The notes under the pieces were generated by a model. It was not told where the DNA came from. It saw nothing but the letters and a program-made list of their open reading frames with translations, and did not search any database. A stretch of DNA of 64,000 nucleotides, taken from positions 101,033 through 165,032 of the forward strand of contig NZ_LMSM01000011.1 of NCBI RefSeq assembly GCF_001428125.1, written 5' to 3'. Shown in pieces: positions 16,159-24,725 of this stretch. Each line of letters opens with the position of its first letter. Position 1 is the first letter of the stretch. A program made the position numbers and the translations under genes. Origin of the DNA: Nocardioides sp. Soil774. GTDB taxonomy: Bacteria > Actinomycetota > Actinomycetes > Propionibacteriales > Nocardioidaceae.

Positions 16159-16776
16159 ATGAAGCTCTTCGCCGACACGCCCCTGCGACGCACGCTCCAG
16201 GTCATCGCGGACCTCCTCTTCGTCGCCTGGCTGGTGCTCTGGGTGTGGATCGGCTCGGCGGTCCACGACGGCACGATGGAGCTCGCGGCACCGGCGCGGC
16301 AGACCGACTCGTCGGCGACGGCGATGGCCGACCAGCTCCGCGACGCCGGCGGCCGGCTCGGCGACGCGCCGCTGGTGGGCGACGAGCTCGCGGTGCCGTT
16401 CGACAAGGCGGCGGACGCCTCCGACGGGATCGCCGCGGCGGGGCGCGACACCGTCGACGCGGTCGAGCGGCTCGCGCTCCTGCTGGGGCTGTCGGTGGCC
16501 TTGATCCCGATCATGATCGTCTCGGCGATCCACCTCCCGCGGCGGTGGCGCTTCGTGCGGGAGGCCACGGCCGGGGCGAGGTTCATCGACGCCCAGGAGG
16601 ACCTCGACCTCTTCGCGCTGCGGGCGCTGGCCAACCAGCCGATGCGCGTGCTGGCGAGGGTCAGCGACGACCCGGCCGGTGCGTGGCGGGCACGCGACCC
16701 CGAGGTCGTACGACGTCTCGCCGAGCTCGAGCTCGCCGACGTCGGGCTGCGGCCGAGGACGTGGCCGCCCGCGTAG
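16159..16776 (+). CDS. Membrane protein with two hydrophobic segments, unknown function
   Basis: A protein of about 205 residues. It opens KLFADTPLRRTLQVIADLL, the beginning of helix 1 (to about residue 32), followed by a roughly 75-residue extracytoplasmic or loop region. A second helix (LALLLGLSVALIPIMIVSA) precedes a basic cytoplasmic C-terminus with DLFALRALANQP. No catalytic motif was recognised. A GTG at 16150 in the same frame would add three residues; the purine-rich stretch before 16159 makes the choice uncertain. It lies 4-13 bases after the decarboxylase gene and may be co-transcribed. Confidence 0.7.
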   Translation: MKLFADTPLRRTLQVIADLLFVAWLVLWVWIGSAVHDGTMELAAPARQTDSSATAMADQLRDAGGRLGDAPLVGDELAVPFDKAADASDGIAAAGRDTVDAVERLALLLGLSVALIPIMIVSAIHLPRRWRFVREATAGARFIDAQEDLDLFALRALANQPMRVLARVSDDPAGAWRARDPEVVRRLAELELADVGLRPRTWPPA

Positions 16777-16779
16777 AGT
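16774..16779 (+). promoter_or_regulatory. -10 hexamer TAGAGT, leaderless promoter of guaB1
   Basis: TAGAGT lies 8 bases before the GTG at 16788. It overlaps the stop of the preceding gene. Confidence 0.5.
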
Positions 16780-16787
16780 CAGCCCAC

Positions 16788-18221
16788 GTGCAGTTCCTCG
16801 ACGCGAGCCCCGGCCACGACCTGACCTACGACGACGTGTTCATGGTCCCGAGGGCCTCCGCCGTCGCGAGCCGCTACGACGTCGACCTGGCCACCTCCGA
16901 CGGCACCGGGGCCACGCTCCCGCTCGTCGTGGCCAACATGACCGCGATCGCCGGTCGTCGGATGGCCGAGACCGTCGCGCGCCGCGGGGGCATCGCGGTG
17001 ATCCCGCAGGACATCCCCATCCCGGTCGTGGCCGACGTGGTCGCCTGGGTCAAGCGCCGCCACCGCGTCTTCGACACCCCCATCGAGCTGCGTCCCGACC
17101 AGACGGTCGCCGAGGCGCTGTCGCTGATCCCCAAGCGTGCGCACAAGGCGGCCGTCGTCGTCGAGGACGGTCGACCGGTCGGGGTCGTGTCCGAGGCCGA
17201 CTGCGCCGAGGTCGACCGCTTCGCCCAGGTCTCGACCGTGATGAACCGGGCGGTCGTGACCGTCGCCGCGACGACCGACCCGCGTGAGGCCTACGACGCG
17301 ATCGAGCGCGCCAAGGCGCCGTTGGCCGTCGCGGTCTCGGAGTCCGGCGAGCTCGTGGGCGTCCTCACCCGGCTCGGCGCGCTGCGCGCCACGCTCTACA
17401 CGCCCGCCGTCGACGCCGAGGGCGCCCTGCGCATCGCCGCCGCGGTCGGGGTCAACGGCGACGTGGAGGACCGAGCCGCCGAGCTGCTGCGCGCCGGCGT
17501 CGACTGCCTCGTCGTCGACACCGCCCACGGCCACCAGGAGCGGATGCTGCAGGCGCTGCGTGCGGTCCGGGCGCTCTCGCCGACCGTGCCGATCGTCGCC
17601 GGCAACGTCGTCTCCGCCGACGGCACCCGCGCGCTCATCGAGGCAGGTGCCGACATCGTCAAGGTCGGCGTCGGTCCGGGCGCGATGTGCACGACGCGGA
17701 TGATGACCGGCGTCGGCCGCCCGCAGTTCTCCGCGGTGCTGGAGTGCGCCGCGGCCGCCCGCGAGCTCGGCAAGCACGTGTGGGCCGACGGCGGCGTACG
17801 CCACCCGCGCGACGTCGCGCTCGCCCTGGCCGCGGGCGCCTCGTCGGTGATGATCGGCTCGTGGTTCGCCGGCACGCACGAGTCGCCCGGCGACCTGATG
17901 CACGACGCCGACGGGCGCCCGTTCAAGGTGTCGTTCGGGATGGCCTCGGCGCGCGCCGTGGCCAACCGCACGTCGGGGGAGTCGTCCTACGACCGGGCAC
18001 GCAAGGGTCTCTACGAGGAGGGGATCTCGTCGTCGCGGATGTACCTCGACCCCGACCGCCCGGGAGTGGAGGACCTCATCGACCAGATCTGCTCCGGGGT
18101 GCGCTCGGCGTGCACCTACGCCGGCGCCTCCGACCTCGCCGAGCTCCACGACCGCGCCCTGGTCGGGGTGCAGTCCGCCGCGGGGTTCCACGAGGGACGT
18201 CCGCTGGACAGGTCGTGGTGA
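16788..18221 (+). CDS. guaB1: GuaB1-type IMP dehydrogenase/GMP reductase-family protein
   Basis: A 477-residue TIM barrel of the IMPDH/GMPR superfamily, starting FLDASPGHDLTYDDVFMVP. A pair of CBS motifs is inserted at about residues 95-215 (RAHKAAVVVEDGRPVGVVSE). The catalytic loop is GVGPGAMCTTRMMTGVG with Cys301. The mycobacterial member of this branch has been reported to be a GMP reductase with a regulatory CBS region, so GMP-to-IMP salvage is the best guess, with nucleotides sensed by the CBS domains. The GTG start is supported by the TAGAGT hexamer 8 bases upstream. Its stop overlaps the next gene by 4 bases. Confidence 0.85.
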   Translation: MQFLDASPGHDLTYDDVFMVPRASAVASRYDVDLATSDGTGATLPLVVANMTAIAGRRMAETVARRGGIAVIPQDIPIPVVADVVAWVKRRHRVFDTPIELRPDQTVAEALSLIPKRAHKAAVVVEDGRPVGVVSEADCAEVDRFAQVSTVMNRAVVTVAATTDPREAYDAIERAKAPLAVAVSESGELVGVLTRLGALRATLYTPAVDAEGALRIAAAVGVNGDVEDRAAELLRAGVDCLVVDTAHGHQERMLQALRAVRALSPTVPIVAGNVVSADGTRALIEAGADIVKVGVGPGAMCTTRMMTGVGRPQFSAVLECAAAARELGKHVWADGGVRHPRDVALALAAGASSVMIGSWFAGTHESPGDLMHDADGRPFKVSFGMASARAVANRTSGESSYDRARKGLYEEGISSSRMYLDPDRPGVEDLIDQICSGVRSACTYAGASDLAELHDRALVGVQSAAGFHEGRPLDRSW

Positions 18222-18880
18222 GGGTGGAGCACGTCTTCGTCATGACCTACGGCCGGTCGGGCTCGACCCTGCTGATGGGCATCCTCAACTCGATCCCCGG
18301 GTGGCTGCTGCGCGGCGAGAACCGCCACGCGATGCGCCACCTCTACGACTTCCACCGCAGCGGCCTGGCCGAGAAGGCCCGCGTCGACCCCGAGCGCGCC
18401 AGCCAGCCCACGCACCCGTGGTTCGGCATCGAGGGCTTCCCCGAGGCCGCCTCGCTCCAGCAGATCCGCGCGCTGGCCGAGGCGACGCTGCTGCGGCCGG
18501 AGCCCGACACGCGGGTCAGCGGCTTCAAGGAGATCCGCTGGTACGACGCCGACCTGCCCGACTACGTCGCGTTCCTGCGCGAGGTCTTCCCCGGCGCGCG
18601 GTTCGTGGTCAACACGCGGCACCTGCCCGACGTCGCGGCCAGCAACTACTGGACGCACAAGGACGACCCGCTCGCGCAGGTGCAGGCGATCGAGGACAAG
18701 ATCCTCACCGCCGCCGCGGGGCTCGGTGACGCCGCCTACCGCGTGCATTACGACGACTACGTCGCCCACCCCGGCGTGCTGCGTGGGCTCTTCGAGTGGC
18801 TCGGCGAGGACTACGACCAGGACGCCGTCGAGGCCGTCCTCGCCACCCCGCACTCACGCCGCGGCAAGCACCGTGGCTGA
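18218..18880 (+). CDS. Sulfotransferase-family protein
   Basis: A 220-residue PAPS-dependent sulfotransferase-like protein. The 5'-phosphosulfate loop is FVMTYGRSGSTLLMGIL near residue 15, and the 3'-phosphate side is represented by ARFVVNTRHLPDVAASNYW near residue 130. Known members transfer sulfate to glycans or lipids. Three in-frame GTGs (18215, 18218, 18224) are possible; 18218 gives the GTGA overlap with guaB1. It overlaps the nucleosidase gene by 8 bases and stands just before two glycosyltransferases, which suggests a glycan or glycolipid acceptor. Confidence 0.75.
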   Translation: MRVEHVFVMTYGRSGSTLLMGILNSIPGWLLRGENRHAMRHLYDFHRSGLAEKARVDPERASQPTHPWFGIEGFPEAASLQQIRALAEATLLRPEPDTRVSGFKEIRWYDADLPDYVAFLREVFPGARFVVNTRHLPDVAASNYWTHKDDPLAQVQAIEDKILTAAAGLGDAAYRVHYDDYVAHPGVLRGLFEWLGEDYDQDAVEAVLATPHSRRGKHRG

Positions 18881-19427
18881 ACGCTTCCTGGTGGTCTGCG
18901 CGACCGCAGCCGAGGCCGTCCACCTGCCCGCCGACCTGCCGCTGGTGGTGACGGGCATGGGCAAGACGGCCGCTGCCGTCGCGACCGCCCGAGCGCTGGC
19001 GGCGTACGACGACCTCGCGGGCCTCACCGTCCTCAACGTGGGCTCCGCCGGTGCCCTGCGCCCCGGGCTGACGGGGGTGTTCGAGCCGGGCGTCGTGCTC
19101 AACCACGACCTGAGCGCCGAGGCGATCCGGGCGCTCGGCCACGACCCGCAGGAGCGGATCGAGGTGGGGGAGTCCGACGTCGTGCTGGCCACCGGTGACG
19201 TCTTCGTCAGCGACCCCGCCGTCCGCGACGCGCTCGCCCAGCGCGCCCACCTCGTCGACATGGAGGGCTACGCCGTCGCCTACGCCGCCCGTGCCGCAGG
19301 CGTGCCCGTGCGGCTCGTCAAGCACGTCTCCGACGCCGCCGACGAGGGCGCGCTGGAGTGGGCCTCGCTCGTCGACGCGTCCGCCCGCGCGCTCGGGGAG
19401 CGGGTCCGGGAGCTCGTCGGGCGCTGA
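18873..19427 (+). CDS. Nucleoside phosphorylase-superfamily protein (MTA/SAH nucleosidase-like)
   Basis: A 184-residue protein, shorter than typical MTA/SAH nucleosidases (about 230). Recognisable elements are LVVTGMGKTAAAVATA, VLNVGSAGALRPGL for ribose/phosphate binding and HLVDMEGYAVAYAA, whose Met-Glu pair contacts the ribose. Such enzymes cleave methylthioadenosine, S-adenosylhomocysteine or a related nucleoside. The GTG is within the end of the sulfotransferase gene. The link to its neighbours is unclear; adenosine-containing by-products are one possibility. Confidence 0.77.
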   Translation: MAERFLVVCATAAEAVHLPADLPLVVTGMGKTAAAVATARALAAYDDLAGLTVLNVGSAGALRPGLTGVFEPGVVLNHDLSAEAIRALGHDPQERIEVGESDVVLATGDVFVSDPAVRDALAQRAHLVDMEGYAVAYAARAAGVPVRLVKHVSDAADEGALEWASLVDASARALGERVRELVGR

Positions 19428-19482
19428 TCCCGTCACACCCGCCAGCACGCTTTGGGGGGAGCCCGCGCGCGGCCGGGACCAG

Positions 19483-19488
19483 CAGGAT
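19483..19488 (+). promoter_or_regulatory. -10-like CAGGAT, probable leaderless promoter of the glycosyltransferase pair
   Basis: CAGGAT (nAnnnT form) is followed by GGGTCC and the GTG at 19495. It lies in the 67-base gap after the nucleosidase gene. Confidence 0.4.
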
Positions 19489-19494
19489 GGGTCC

Positions 19495-20508
19495 GTGCTC
19501 CCCTCCTCGACACCGGTCGGCGACCTCGCCAGCACGGCCCCGCACCACCTGCTGCTGGGCCCGGACACGCACGGCGTCACGCACTACGCCGGTGAGGTCG
19601 CCGCGGCCACCGACGCGCTGGTCGTCCGTGACGCGGCGCGGCTCGCTCCCGGGTCCGCGGTGCACGTCCACGTCACCGACCGGCTGTTCGGTCGCTTGCC
19701 CGCCTCGGCCGCAGAAGCGGTGGAGGCGCTGGCCCGGCGCCTGCGGCTGACGGTGACCCTGCACGACGTCCCGCAGCCCACGGACGGACCGGTCTTCCAC
19801 GCCCGCGCAGCGGCGTACGGCCGCATCGTGCGCGCGAGCCACGCCTGGGCGACGAACTCCTGGCACGAGCACGCCCTCGTCGACCGCTGGTGCGCCGCCG
19901 GTGCTCGGGGGACGGTCATCCCGCTCCCCATCGTGCGCACGAGCGGTGGCGCTCCCCGCGGCTGCCACGCCGTCGCGGACCCGGTGCTGGGCGTCTTCGG
20001 GTTCGTCTACCCCGGCAAGGGCCACCGGCAGGTGGTGCGGGCCGCGACCGCGCTGCGGCGCGGTGGTGTCCTCGCGAGCGTCCGGGTCCTCGGTGGCGCG
20101 GCCCCGGGCCACGACGACGAGGTCGACGTGCTGCTGGCCACGAGCGCAGCGCGCGGCGTGCCCGTCGAGGTCACCGGACGCGTCCCCGACGCCGAGCTGG
20201 ACCGCACGCTGCGGCAGGTGAGCGTGCCGGTGGTCGCCCATCGCAACGTGTCGGCGTCGGCGAGCATGAACTCGTGGATCGCCGCCGGCCGGCGTCCCCT
20301 CGTCCGCGACGGCGTCTACGCCCGCGAGATGGCAGCGCTGCGCCCCGGGACCGTCACCCTGTTCGACGACGCGAGCCTGGTGCCGACGCTCGCCACCGCG
20401 CTGCGCGACCCCGACTCCACGTGGCTCGCTCCCGGGACCGACCTCGGTCCCCACCTCCAGGAGACGGCGGCGGCCTACCGCACCTGGTGGGCCACGGTGC
20501 ACCGATGA
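19495..20508 (+). CDS. Glycosyltransferase, GT4-like (GT-B fold)
   Basis: A 337-residue protein. The second half has the GT-B acceptor-to-donor pattern: VFGFVYPGKGHRQVVRAA, then VRVLGGAAPGHDDEV, and VTGRVPDAELDRTLRQ near residue 230. The final part (SASASMNSWIAAGRRPLVRD) fits the donor nucleotide pocket. The first half (LLLGPDTHGVTHYAGEVAAA) resembles the N-terminal Rossmann domain. The acceptor is unknown. Its stop overlaps the GT2 start (ATGA), so the two probably build the same glycan. Confidence 0.72.
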   Translation: MLPSSTPVGDLASTAPHHLLLGPDTHGVTHYAGEVAAATDALVVRDAARLAPGSAVHVHVTDRLFGRLPASAAEAVEALARRLRLTVTLHDVPQPTDGPVFHARAAAYGRIVRASHAWATNSWHEHALVDRWCAAGARGTVIPLPIVRTSGGAPRGCHAVADPVLGVFGFVYPGKGHRQVVRAATALRRGGVLASVRVLGGAAPGHDDEVDVLLATSAARGVPVEVTGRVPDAELDRTLRQVSVPVVAHRNVSASASMNSWIAAGRRPLVRDGVYAREMAALRPGTVTLFDDASLVPTLATALRDPDSTWLAPGTDLGPHLQETAAAYRTWWATVHR

Positions 20509-21788
20509 GCCTGCCGCCGTGGGGCACCAGCGTGCCCGGCAACCGGTGGGACCTGGCGCCCACCGGCGCGCCACGGCGGAGCGTGTCGGTGGTCGTCACG
20601 CACTACGAGCAGCAGGCCGAGCTCGACCGGACGCTGGCGGCGCTGCGTCGTCAGACCCGGCCGCCCGACGAGGTCGTGGTGGCCGACGACGGGTCCCGCT
20701 CGGCGCCGAGGGTCCCGTCGGGCGTGCGGCTGGTGCGGCAGCCCGACCACGGCTTCCGCGCGGCGGCGGCCCGCAACCTCGGCGTCGCCGCCACCACCGG
20801 TGACGTGCTGGTGCTCCTCGACGCCGACACCCACCCCGAGCCGCGGTTCGTCGAGCGGATCGTAGCGCTCCCGGAGTCCCTGCCAGAGGCCTTGGTCGTC
20901 GGACGTCGACGTCACGCCGACCTCAGCGGCACCGACATCGAGGTGGCCGTCGAGGAGGTCGCACCTGCCCTGGAGCTGCCGGAGCCCGGCTGGCTGCGGG
21001 AGGCCTACGACGACACCCGCGACCTGCTCGACGCCGACGGCTCCGGCCACCGCTTCGTCATCAGCGCCGTCCTCGCGTGCAGTCGCTGGTGGTACGACGA
21101 GATCGGTGGCTTCGACGAGTCCTTCCGGTCCTACGGTGGTGAGGACTGGGAGGTCGCCCACCGCTCGTGGACCGCGGGTGGCCTGCTCGCGCACCGTCGC
21201 GACGCCGTCGCGTGGCACGACGGCCCGCACGCCGGGGCGCGTCCCCGCGACGCCGACGCCGACCTGGCCGGCCTGGCCGAGACCGTCAACGTCGCCGACC
21301 GGACCACGGCTCCCGGCACCACGTGGCGCGGGCTGCTCCGCGGTCCGGCCGAGGTCGTGGTGACCTGCGCGCCCACGCTGCAGGCGGTGGAGCTGCTCGT
21401 CACCGTCGACTCAGTCCTCGCCGCGCTCCCGCGCGCCGCGGTCAGGCTCGGTCGCGAGCACCGCGACCTGGTGGGTGAGGACCCCCGGGTGCTGTCGGCC
21501 GACGACCCGGTGGCCGCCTCCGCGCGCGTCCACGTCGACGTACGCCGCGGCCTGAGCGGGGACGCGACCGCGTGGTCCGCGCTGGTGGCGGGCCTCGACG
21601 GCACCGTGGCCCGACGGTCCGTCGCCGACGGGTGCGCGGAGCTTCAGGACCTGCGCCTGCTGCGGCGCGCGCAGCGCTGGGCACGACCCGGGCTCGCGCC
21701 GACCGGGACACCGCTGGTGACGGGCCTGCGTCCGTGGACGGGCGAGACCAGCCTCGAGGCCTGGCTCGGCGGATGGTCGGGGCGCTGA
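20505..21788 (+). CDS. Glycosyltransferase family 2 (GT-A fold) with galactosyltransferase-like C-terminal motif
   Basis: A 427-residue enzyme. The GT2 core begins SVSVVVTHYEQQAELDRTL near residue 27. The metal-binding DxD is LLDADTHPEP, and FDESFRSYGGEDWEVAHR matches the Glyco_transf_7C acceptor/galactosyltransferase motif. About 150 additional C-terminal residues have no recognised domain. It is cytosolic with no membrane helix. The operon partner is a GT4-like enzyme, and the sulfotransferase lies two genes upstream. The product could be a sulfated surface glycan, but this is inference. Confidence 0.8.
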   Translation: MSLPPWGTSVPGNRWDLAPTGAPRRSVSVVVTHYEQQAELDRTLAALRRQTRPPDEVVVADDGSRSAPRVPSGVRLVRQPDHGFRAAAARNLGVAATTGDVLVLLDADTHPEPRFVERIVALPESLPEALVVGRRRHADLSGTDIEVAVEEVAPALELPEPGWLREAYDDTRDLLDADGSGHRFVISAVLACSRWWYDEIGGFDESFRSYGGEDWEVAHRSWTAGGLLAHRRDAVAWHDGPHAGARPRDADADLAGLAETVNVADRTTAPGTTWRGLLRGPAEVVVTCAPTLQAVELLVTVDSVLAALPRAAVRLGREHRDLVGEDPRVLSADDPVAASARVHVDVRRGLSGDATAWSALVAGLDGTVARRSVADGCAELQDLRLLRRAQRWARPGLAPTGTPLVTGLRPWTGETSLEAWLGGWSGR

Positions 21789-21804
21789 GCGTCCCGACCA
21801 CCGC

Positions 21805-22386
21805 CTAGCGTGAGGTGTTGGCAGTGCGTCCCTTGGTGACGCCGACGAAGGCCTGCGTCACGTCGTCGTCGCGCTCGACGCGCCACACCAGCGCGATCGT
21901 CGTCGGCTCGAGGTCGGTGACCACCCGCACGACGACGTCCTTGCGCTGGTGCAGCCGCGCGACCGACATCGGCAGGATCACCACCCCGGTGCCGGCTGCG
22001 ACCGTCTCGATCGCCTCGTGCTCGGTCATCGGCGGCCACGCCAGCTGGTCGGCCGTGGGCGTCCAGCCGCTCGGGTGCGGGCGCACGAGCTGCTCGTCGA
22101 CGAGGTCGGCGGTGGTGACCTCCTCGTCGGCGGCAGCCAGCAGGTGCTCGCGCGAGGCGACCGCCACCTGCAGCTCGTCGTAGAGCCGCACGCAGTGCAG
22201 GCCGTCCTGGTCGACGGGCAGCCGCACGATCGCCATGTCGAGGCTCCCGTCGCGGACGCCGTCGGTCTGCTCGGCCTCCGTGGTCGGCACCAGGTGGAGC
22301 GACTCGCGTCGGCGGTCGCGCCAGTGTCGCGCCCACTTGTCGGGGGTGGAGCCGGTCACGAAGCCGACGCGGAGGGGGGCGATCAT
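21805..22386 (-). CDS. LysR-type substrate-binding domain protein lacking a DNA-binding domain
   Basis: A 193-residue protein made only of the LysR effector (periplasmic-binding-like) fold. It begins PLRVGFVTGSTPDKWARHW and includes GSLDMAIVRLPVD, LVRPHPSGWTP and AAGTGVVILPMSVARLHQRKD. There is no N-terminal winged helix and no such frame upstream, because a -10-like TAGGCT stands 7 bases before the ATG. It may bind a small molecule or heterodimerise with a full LysR protein. It ends 16 bases after the convergent GT2 gene. Confidence 0.75.
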   Translation of the reverse strand: MIAPLRVGFVTGSTPDKWARHWRDRRRESLHLVPTTEAEQTDGVRDGSLDMAIVRLPVDQDGLHCVRLYDELQVAVASREHLLAAADEEVTTADLVDEQLVRPHPSGWTPTADQLAWPPMTEHEAIETVAAGTGVVILPMSVARLHQRKDVVVRVVTDLEPTTIALVWRVERDDDVTQAFVGVTKGRTANTSR

Positions 22387-22393
22387 GCGGTCG

Positions 22394-22399
22394 AGCCTA
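22394..22399 (-). promoter_or_regulatory. -10 hexamer TAGGCT, leaderless promoter of the LysR-effector-domain gene
   Basis: On the minus strand TAGGCT is followed by CGACCGC and the ATG at 22386. The hexamer lies just 3' of the BCCT stop. Confidence 0.5.
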
Positions 22400-22405
22400 G
22401 GCGGC

Positions 22406-24124
22406 TCAGGCCTTCGAGCTCTTCTCGACCTGCCCGCTCTCGACCGACAGCACGAAGTCGTCGCCGTGCTCGGTGACGCCGGTGATGACGGCGGCCTCGA
22501 CGGCCTCGATGGCGTACTTGCGACGCACGACCATCGGGTCCTGGGCCAGGTCCTTCACCAGCGCGACTGCGAGCCCGATCATGATGACGACGAACGGGAG
22601 CGCCGCGATGACCGTGATGGTCTGCAGGCCGCTGAGCGCGTCCTCGCCGCCGACGAGGAGCATCACCGCGGCGACCGCGCCGGTCGCGACGCCCCAGAAG
22701 ATGACCGTCGGGCGGCTCGGGTGGATCGTGCCGCGCTCGGAGAGCGAGCCCATCACGATGGAGGCGGCGTCGGCGCCGGAGACGAAGAAGATGCCGACCA
22801 GGATCATCACGACGACCGACGAGACGGTCGCGAGCGGGTAGGCCTCGAGGGTGCTGAAGAGCTGGTTCTCCAGGCCGCCGGCGCCGGCGATGTCGGTGCC
22901 CTTCTTCTGCAGGTCGATGGCGGCGCCGCCGAAGATGCAGAACCACACGACGCTGACCAGGCTCGGCACGAGCAGCACGCCGGTGACGAACTGGCGGATG
23001 GTGCGACCGCGCGAGATGCGGGCGATGAACATGCCCACGAACGGCGTCCACGAGAGCCACCAGGCCCAGTAGAAGACGGTCCAGGCCGAGAGCCACTCGC
23101 TGGTCTCCGAGCCCTCGGCGGCGGTGCGTGCGGCCATCATCGGCAGGTCCGCGACATAGCTGCCGATGGACGTCGGCACGAGGTTGAGGATGAAGACGGT
23201 CGGGCCGACGATGAAGACGAAGAGCGCGAGCGCGACGGCGAGCACCATGTTGATGTTGGACAGCCACTGGATGCCCTTGGCCACGCCGGACACGGCGGAC
23301 AGCACGAAGGCGGCGGTGAGCACGGCGATGATGCCGACGAGCACGGCGTTGCCGGTGTCGCCGAGGCCGGCGACGATCTGCAGCCCGGACTCGATCTGCA
23401 GCGCGCCGAGGCCCAGCGAGGTGGCGGAGCCGAAGAGTGTCGCGAAGATGGCGAACATGTCGATCGCCTTGCCGCCGAGGCCGTGCGCGTGGCGGCCGAG
23501 GAGGGGCTCGAAGGCGGAGCTGATCAGCTGCAGGCGGCCCTTGCGGTAGACGCCGTACGCCACCGCGAGACCCACGACGGCGTAGATCGCCCACGGGTGG
23601 AGCGTCCAGTGGAACATCGTGGTCGCCATCGCGTTCTGCGCGGCCTCGGGGCCACCGGCCTCACCGGTGCCGGGCGGCGGGGTGACGAAGTGGGTGATCG
23701 GCTCGCTGACGCCGTAGAACATCAGGCCGATGCCCATCCCGGCGCTGAACATCATCGCGACCCACGAGATGGTCCGGAACTCCGGCTCCTCGTCGTCGCG
23801 CCCGAGGGGGATGTTGCCGAACTTGCCCAGCGCCAGCCAGATCACGAAGACCACGAAGACGCTCGAGGTGAGCACGAAGAGCCACCCGGTCTTCTCCATC
23901 GTCCAGGTGAGGCCGGTCGCGGAGGCGTCGGCGAGGCTGTCGGTGCTGACGAAGCCCCAGACGAGGAACGCCAGGCTGACGACGGCGGTGACGCCGAAGA
24001 CGAGCTTGTCCAGGCCCTTCTCGCGAGGCACGCTGGGCTCGATGGCGCTGTCGAGGGCCGGGTGCGGCTCGTCGACGGGGTCGGGTGCGGGCAGGTCGCG
24101 GGGATGCTCGATTCCTGTGGCCAT
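22406..24124 (-). CDS. BCCT-family betaine/choline/carnitine transporter
   Basis: A 572-residue secondary carrier with about 12 membrane helices. The hallmark tryptophan-rich segment is TVFYWAWWLSWTPFVGMFIARISRGRTIR (residues about 330-360), and FRTISWVAMMFSAGMGIGLMFYGVSEP is the glycine-rich sodium/substrate segment; both are the family's best markers. BCCT carriers import betaine, choline or similar quaternary amines, usually for osmoprotection. The ATG at 24124 is preferred over an in-frame start at 24160. The soluble tails are short, so osmosensing through a long C-terminus is unlikely. Confidence 0.9.
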   Translation of the reverse strand: MATGIEHPRDLPAPDPVDEPHPALDSAIEPSVPREKGLDKLVFGVTAVVSLAFLVWGFVSTDSLADASATGLTWTMEKTGWLFVLTSSVFVVFVIWLALGKFGNIPLGRDDEEPEFRTISWVAMMFSAGMGIGLMFYGVSEPITHFVTPPPGTGEAGGPEAAQNAMATTMFHWTLHPWAIYAVVGLAVAYGVYRKGRLQLISSAFEPLLGRHAHGLGGKAIDMFAIFATLFGSATSLGLGALQIESGLQIVAGLGDTGNAVLVGIIAVLTAAFVLSAVSGVAKGIQWLSNINMVLAVALALFVFIVGPTVFILNLVPTSIGSYVADLPMMAARTAAEGSETSEWLSAWTVFYWAWWLSWTPFVGMFIARISRGRTIRQFVTGVLLVPSLVSVVWFCIFGGAAIDLQKKGTDIAGAGGLENQLFSTLEAYPLATVSSVVVMILVGIFFVSGADAASIVMGSLSERGTIHPSRPTVIFWGVATGAVAAVMLLVGGEDALSGLQTITVIAALPFVVIMIGLAVALVKDLAQDPMVVRRKYAIEAVEAAVITGVTEHGDDFVLSVESGQVEKSSKA

Positions 24125-24215
24125 CCCTCGACCAAAGCGAAGTCCCGCCGCTGCTGGCAAACCGGGAGTACGTCGCCTCGCTCACGACGAGAGCAGGCTC
24201 ACACGCGTGCGCGGC

Positions 24216-24725
24216 TCAGTCCGCGTCCACGAGGTCGCCGGGCACGAGCGAGCGCGCCCAGGTCCTGGCCCGCTCCACCTCGCCCTCGCGCAGGGGCCCG
24301 GCGACGTCGTCGACGTAGAACGACTCGACGCCGATGACGTGGCCGAGGTGGTGGCGCGCCACCACCTTGCTCGCGGCCTTCGCCGCCGATCCGGGCAGGT
24401 GCCGCACCTTGGCGATGCGCGTGTCGAACGCGGCCACGGCCACGTGGGGGCTCGGGGGTAGGCCGTCGAGCCACTCGCGGATGCCTAGGGCCTCGTGGTC
24501 AGGGCCCGCGCCCTGCGTGACCGCGTCGTGGCGGGTGGTGGCCCGGCTCATCGAGAACGCGTGGGTCGGCCCGCCGACGACCAGGAGGTCGACGTCGGGC
24601 GGCAGGGGCGTGGGGGCGTCGACGACGTCGACCACCTCCACCGGGCCGGGCAGGTCCGGGGTGATGGCGTGGGCGACCGTCCGGGTGTTGCCGAACATCG
24701 ACTCGTGCACGACGAGCGTGGTCAT
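24216..24725 (-). CDS. Flavodoxin-fold protein
   Basis: A 169-residue protein with the FMN phosphate loop HESMFGNTRTVAHAI at the N-terminus and VVGGPTHAFSMSRATTR as the second flavin loop. Length and motifs fit a small flavodoxin-like electron carrier or quinone reductase. The ATG overlaps the stop of the preceding membrane protein gene (ATGA), so the two are coupled; the membrane partner may be its redox client. No ferredoxin reductase lies nearby. Confidence 0.82.
   Translation of the reverse strand: MTTLVVHESMFGNTRTVAHAITPDLPGPVEVVDVVDAPTPLPPDVDLLVVGGPTHAFSMSRATTRHDAVTQGAGPDHEALGIREWLDGLPPSPHVAVAAFDTRIAKVRHLPGSAAKAASKVVARHHLGHVIGVESFYVDDVAGPLREGEVERARTWARSLVPGDLVDAD

Noticed and set aside
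12777..16634. 1285-codon minus-strand frame
   Set aside because: It is antisense to acyl-CoA dehydrogenase, decarboxylase and other well-supported genes; its translation is Arg/His/Gly-rich with no domain, as expected from the GC-rich third-position bias.
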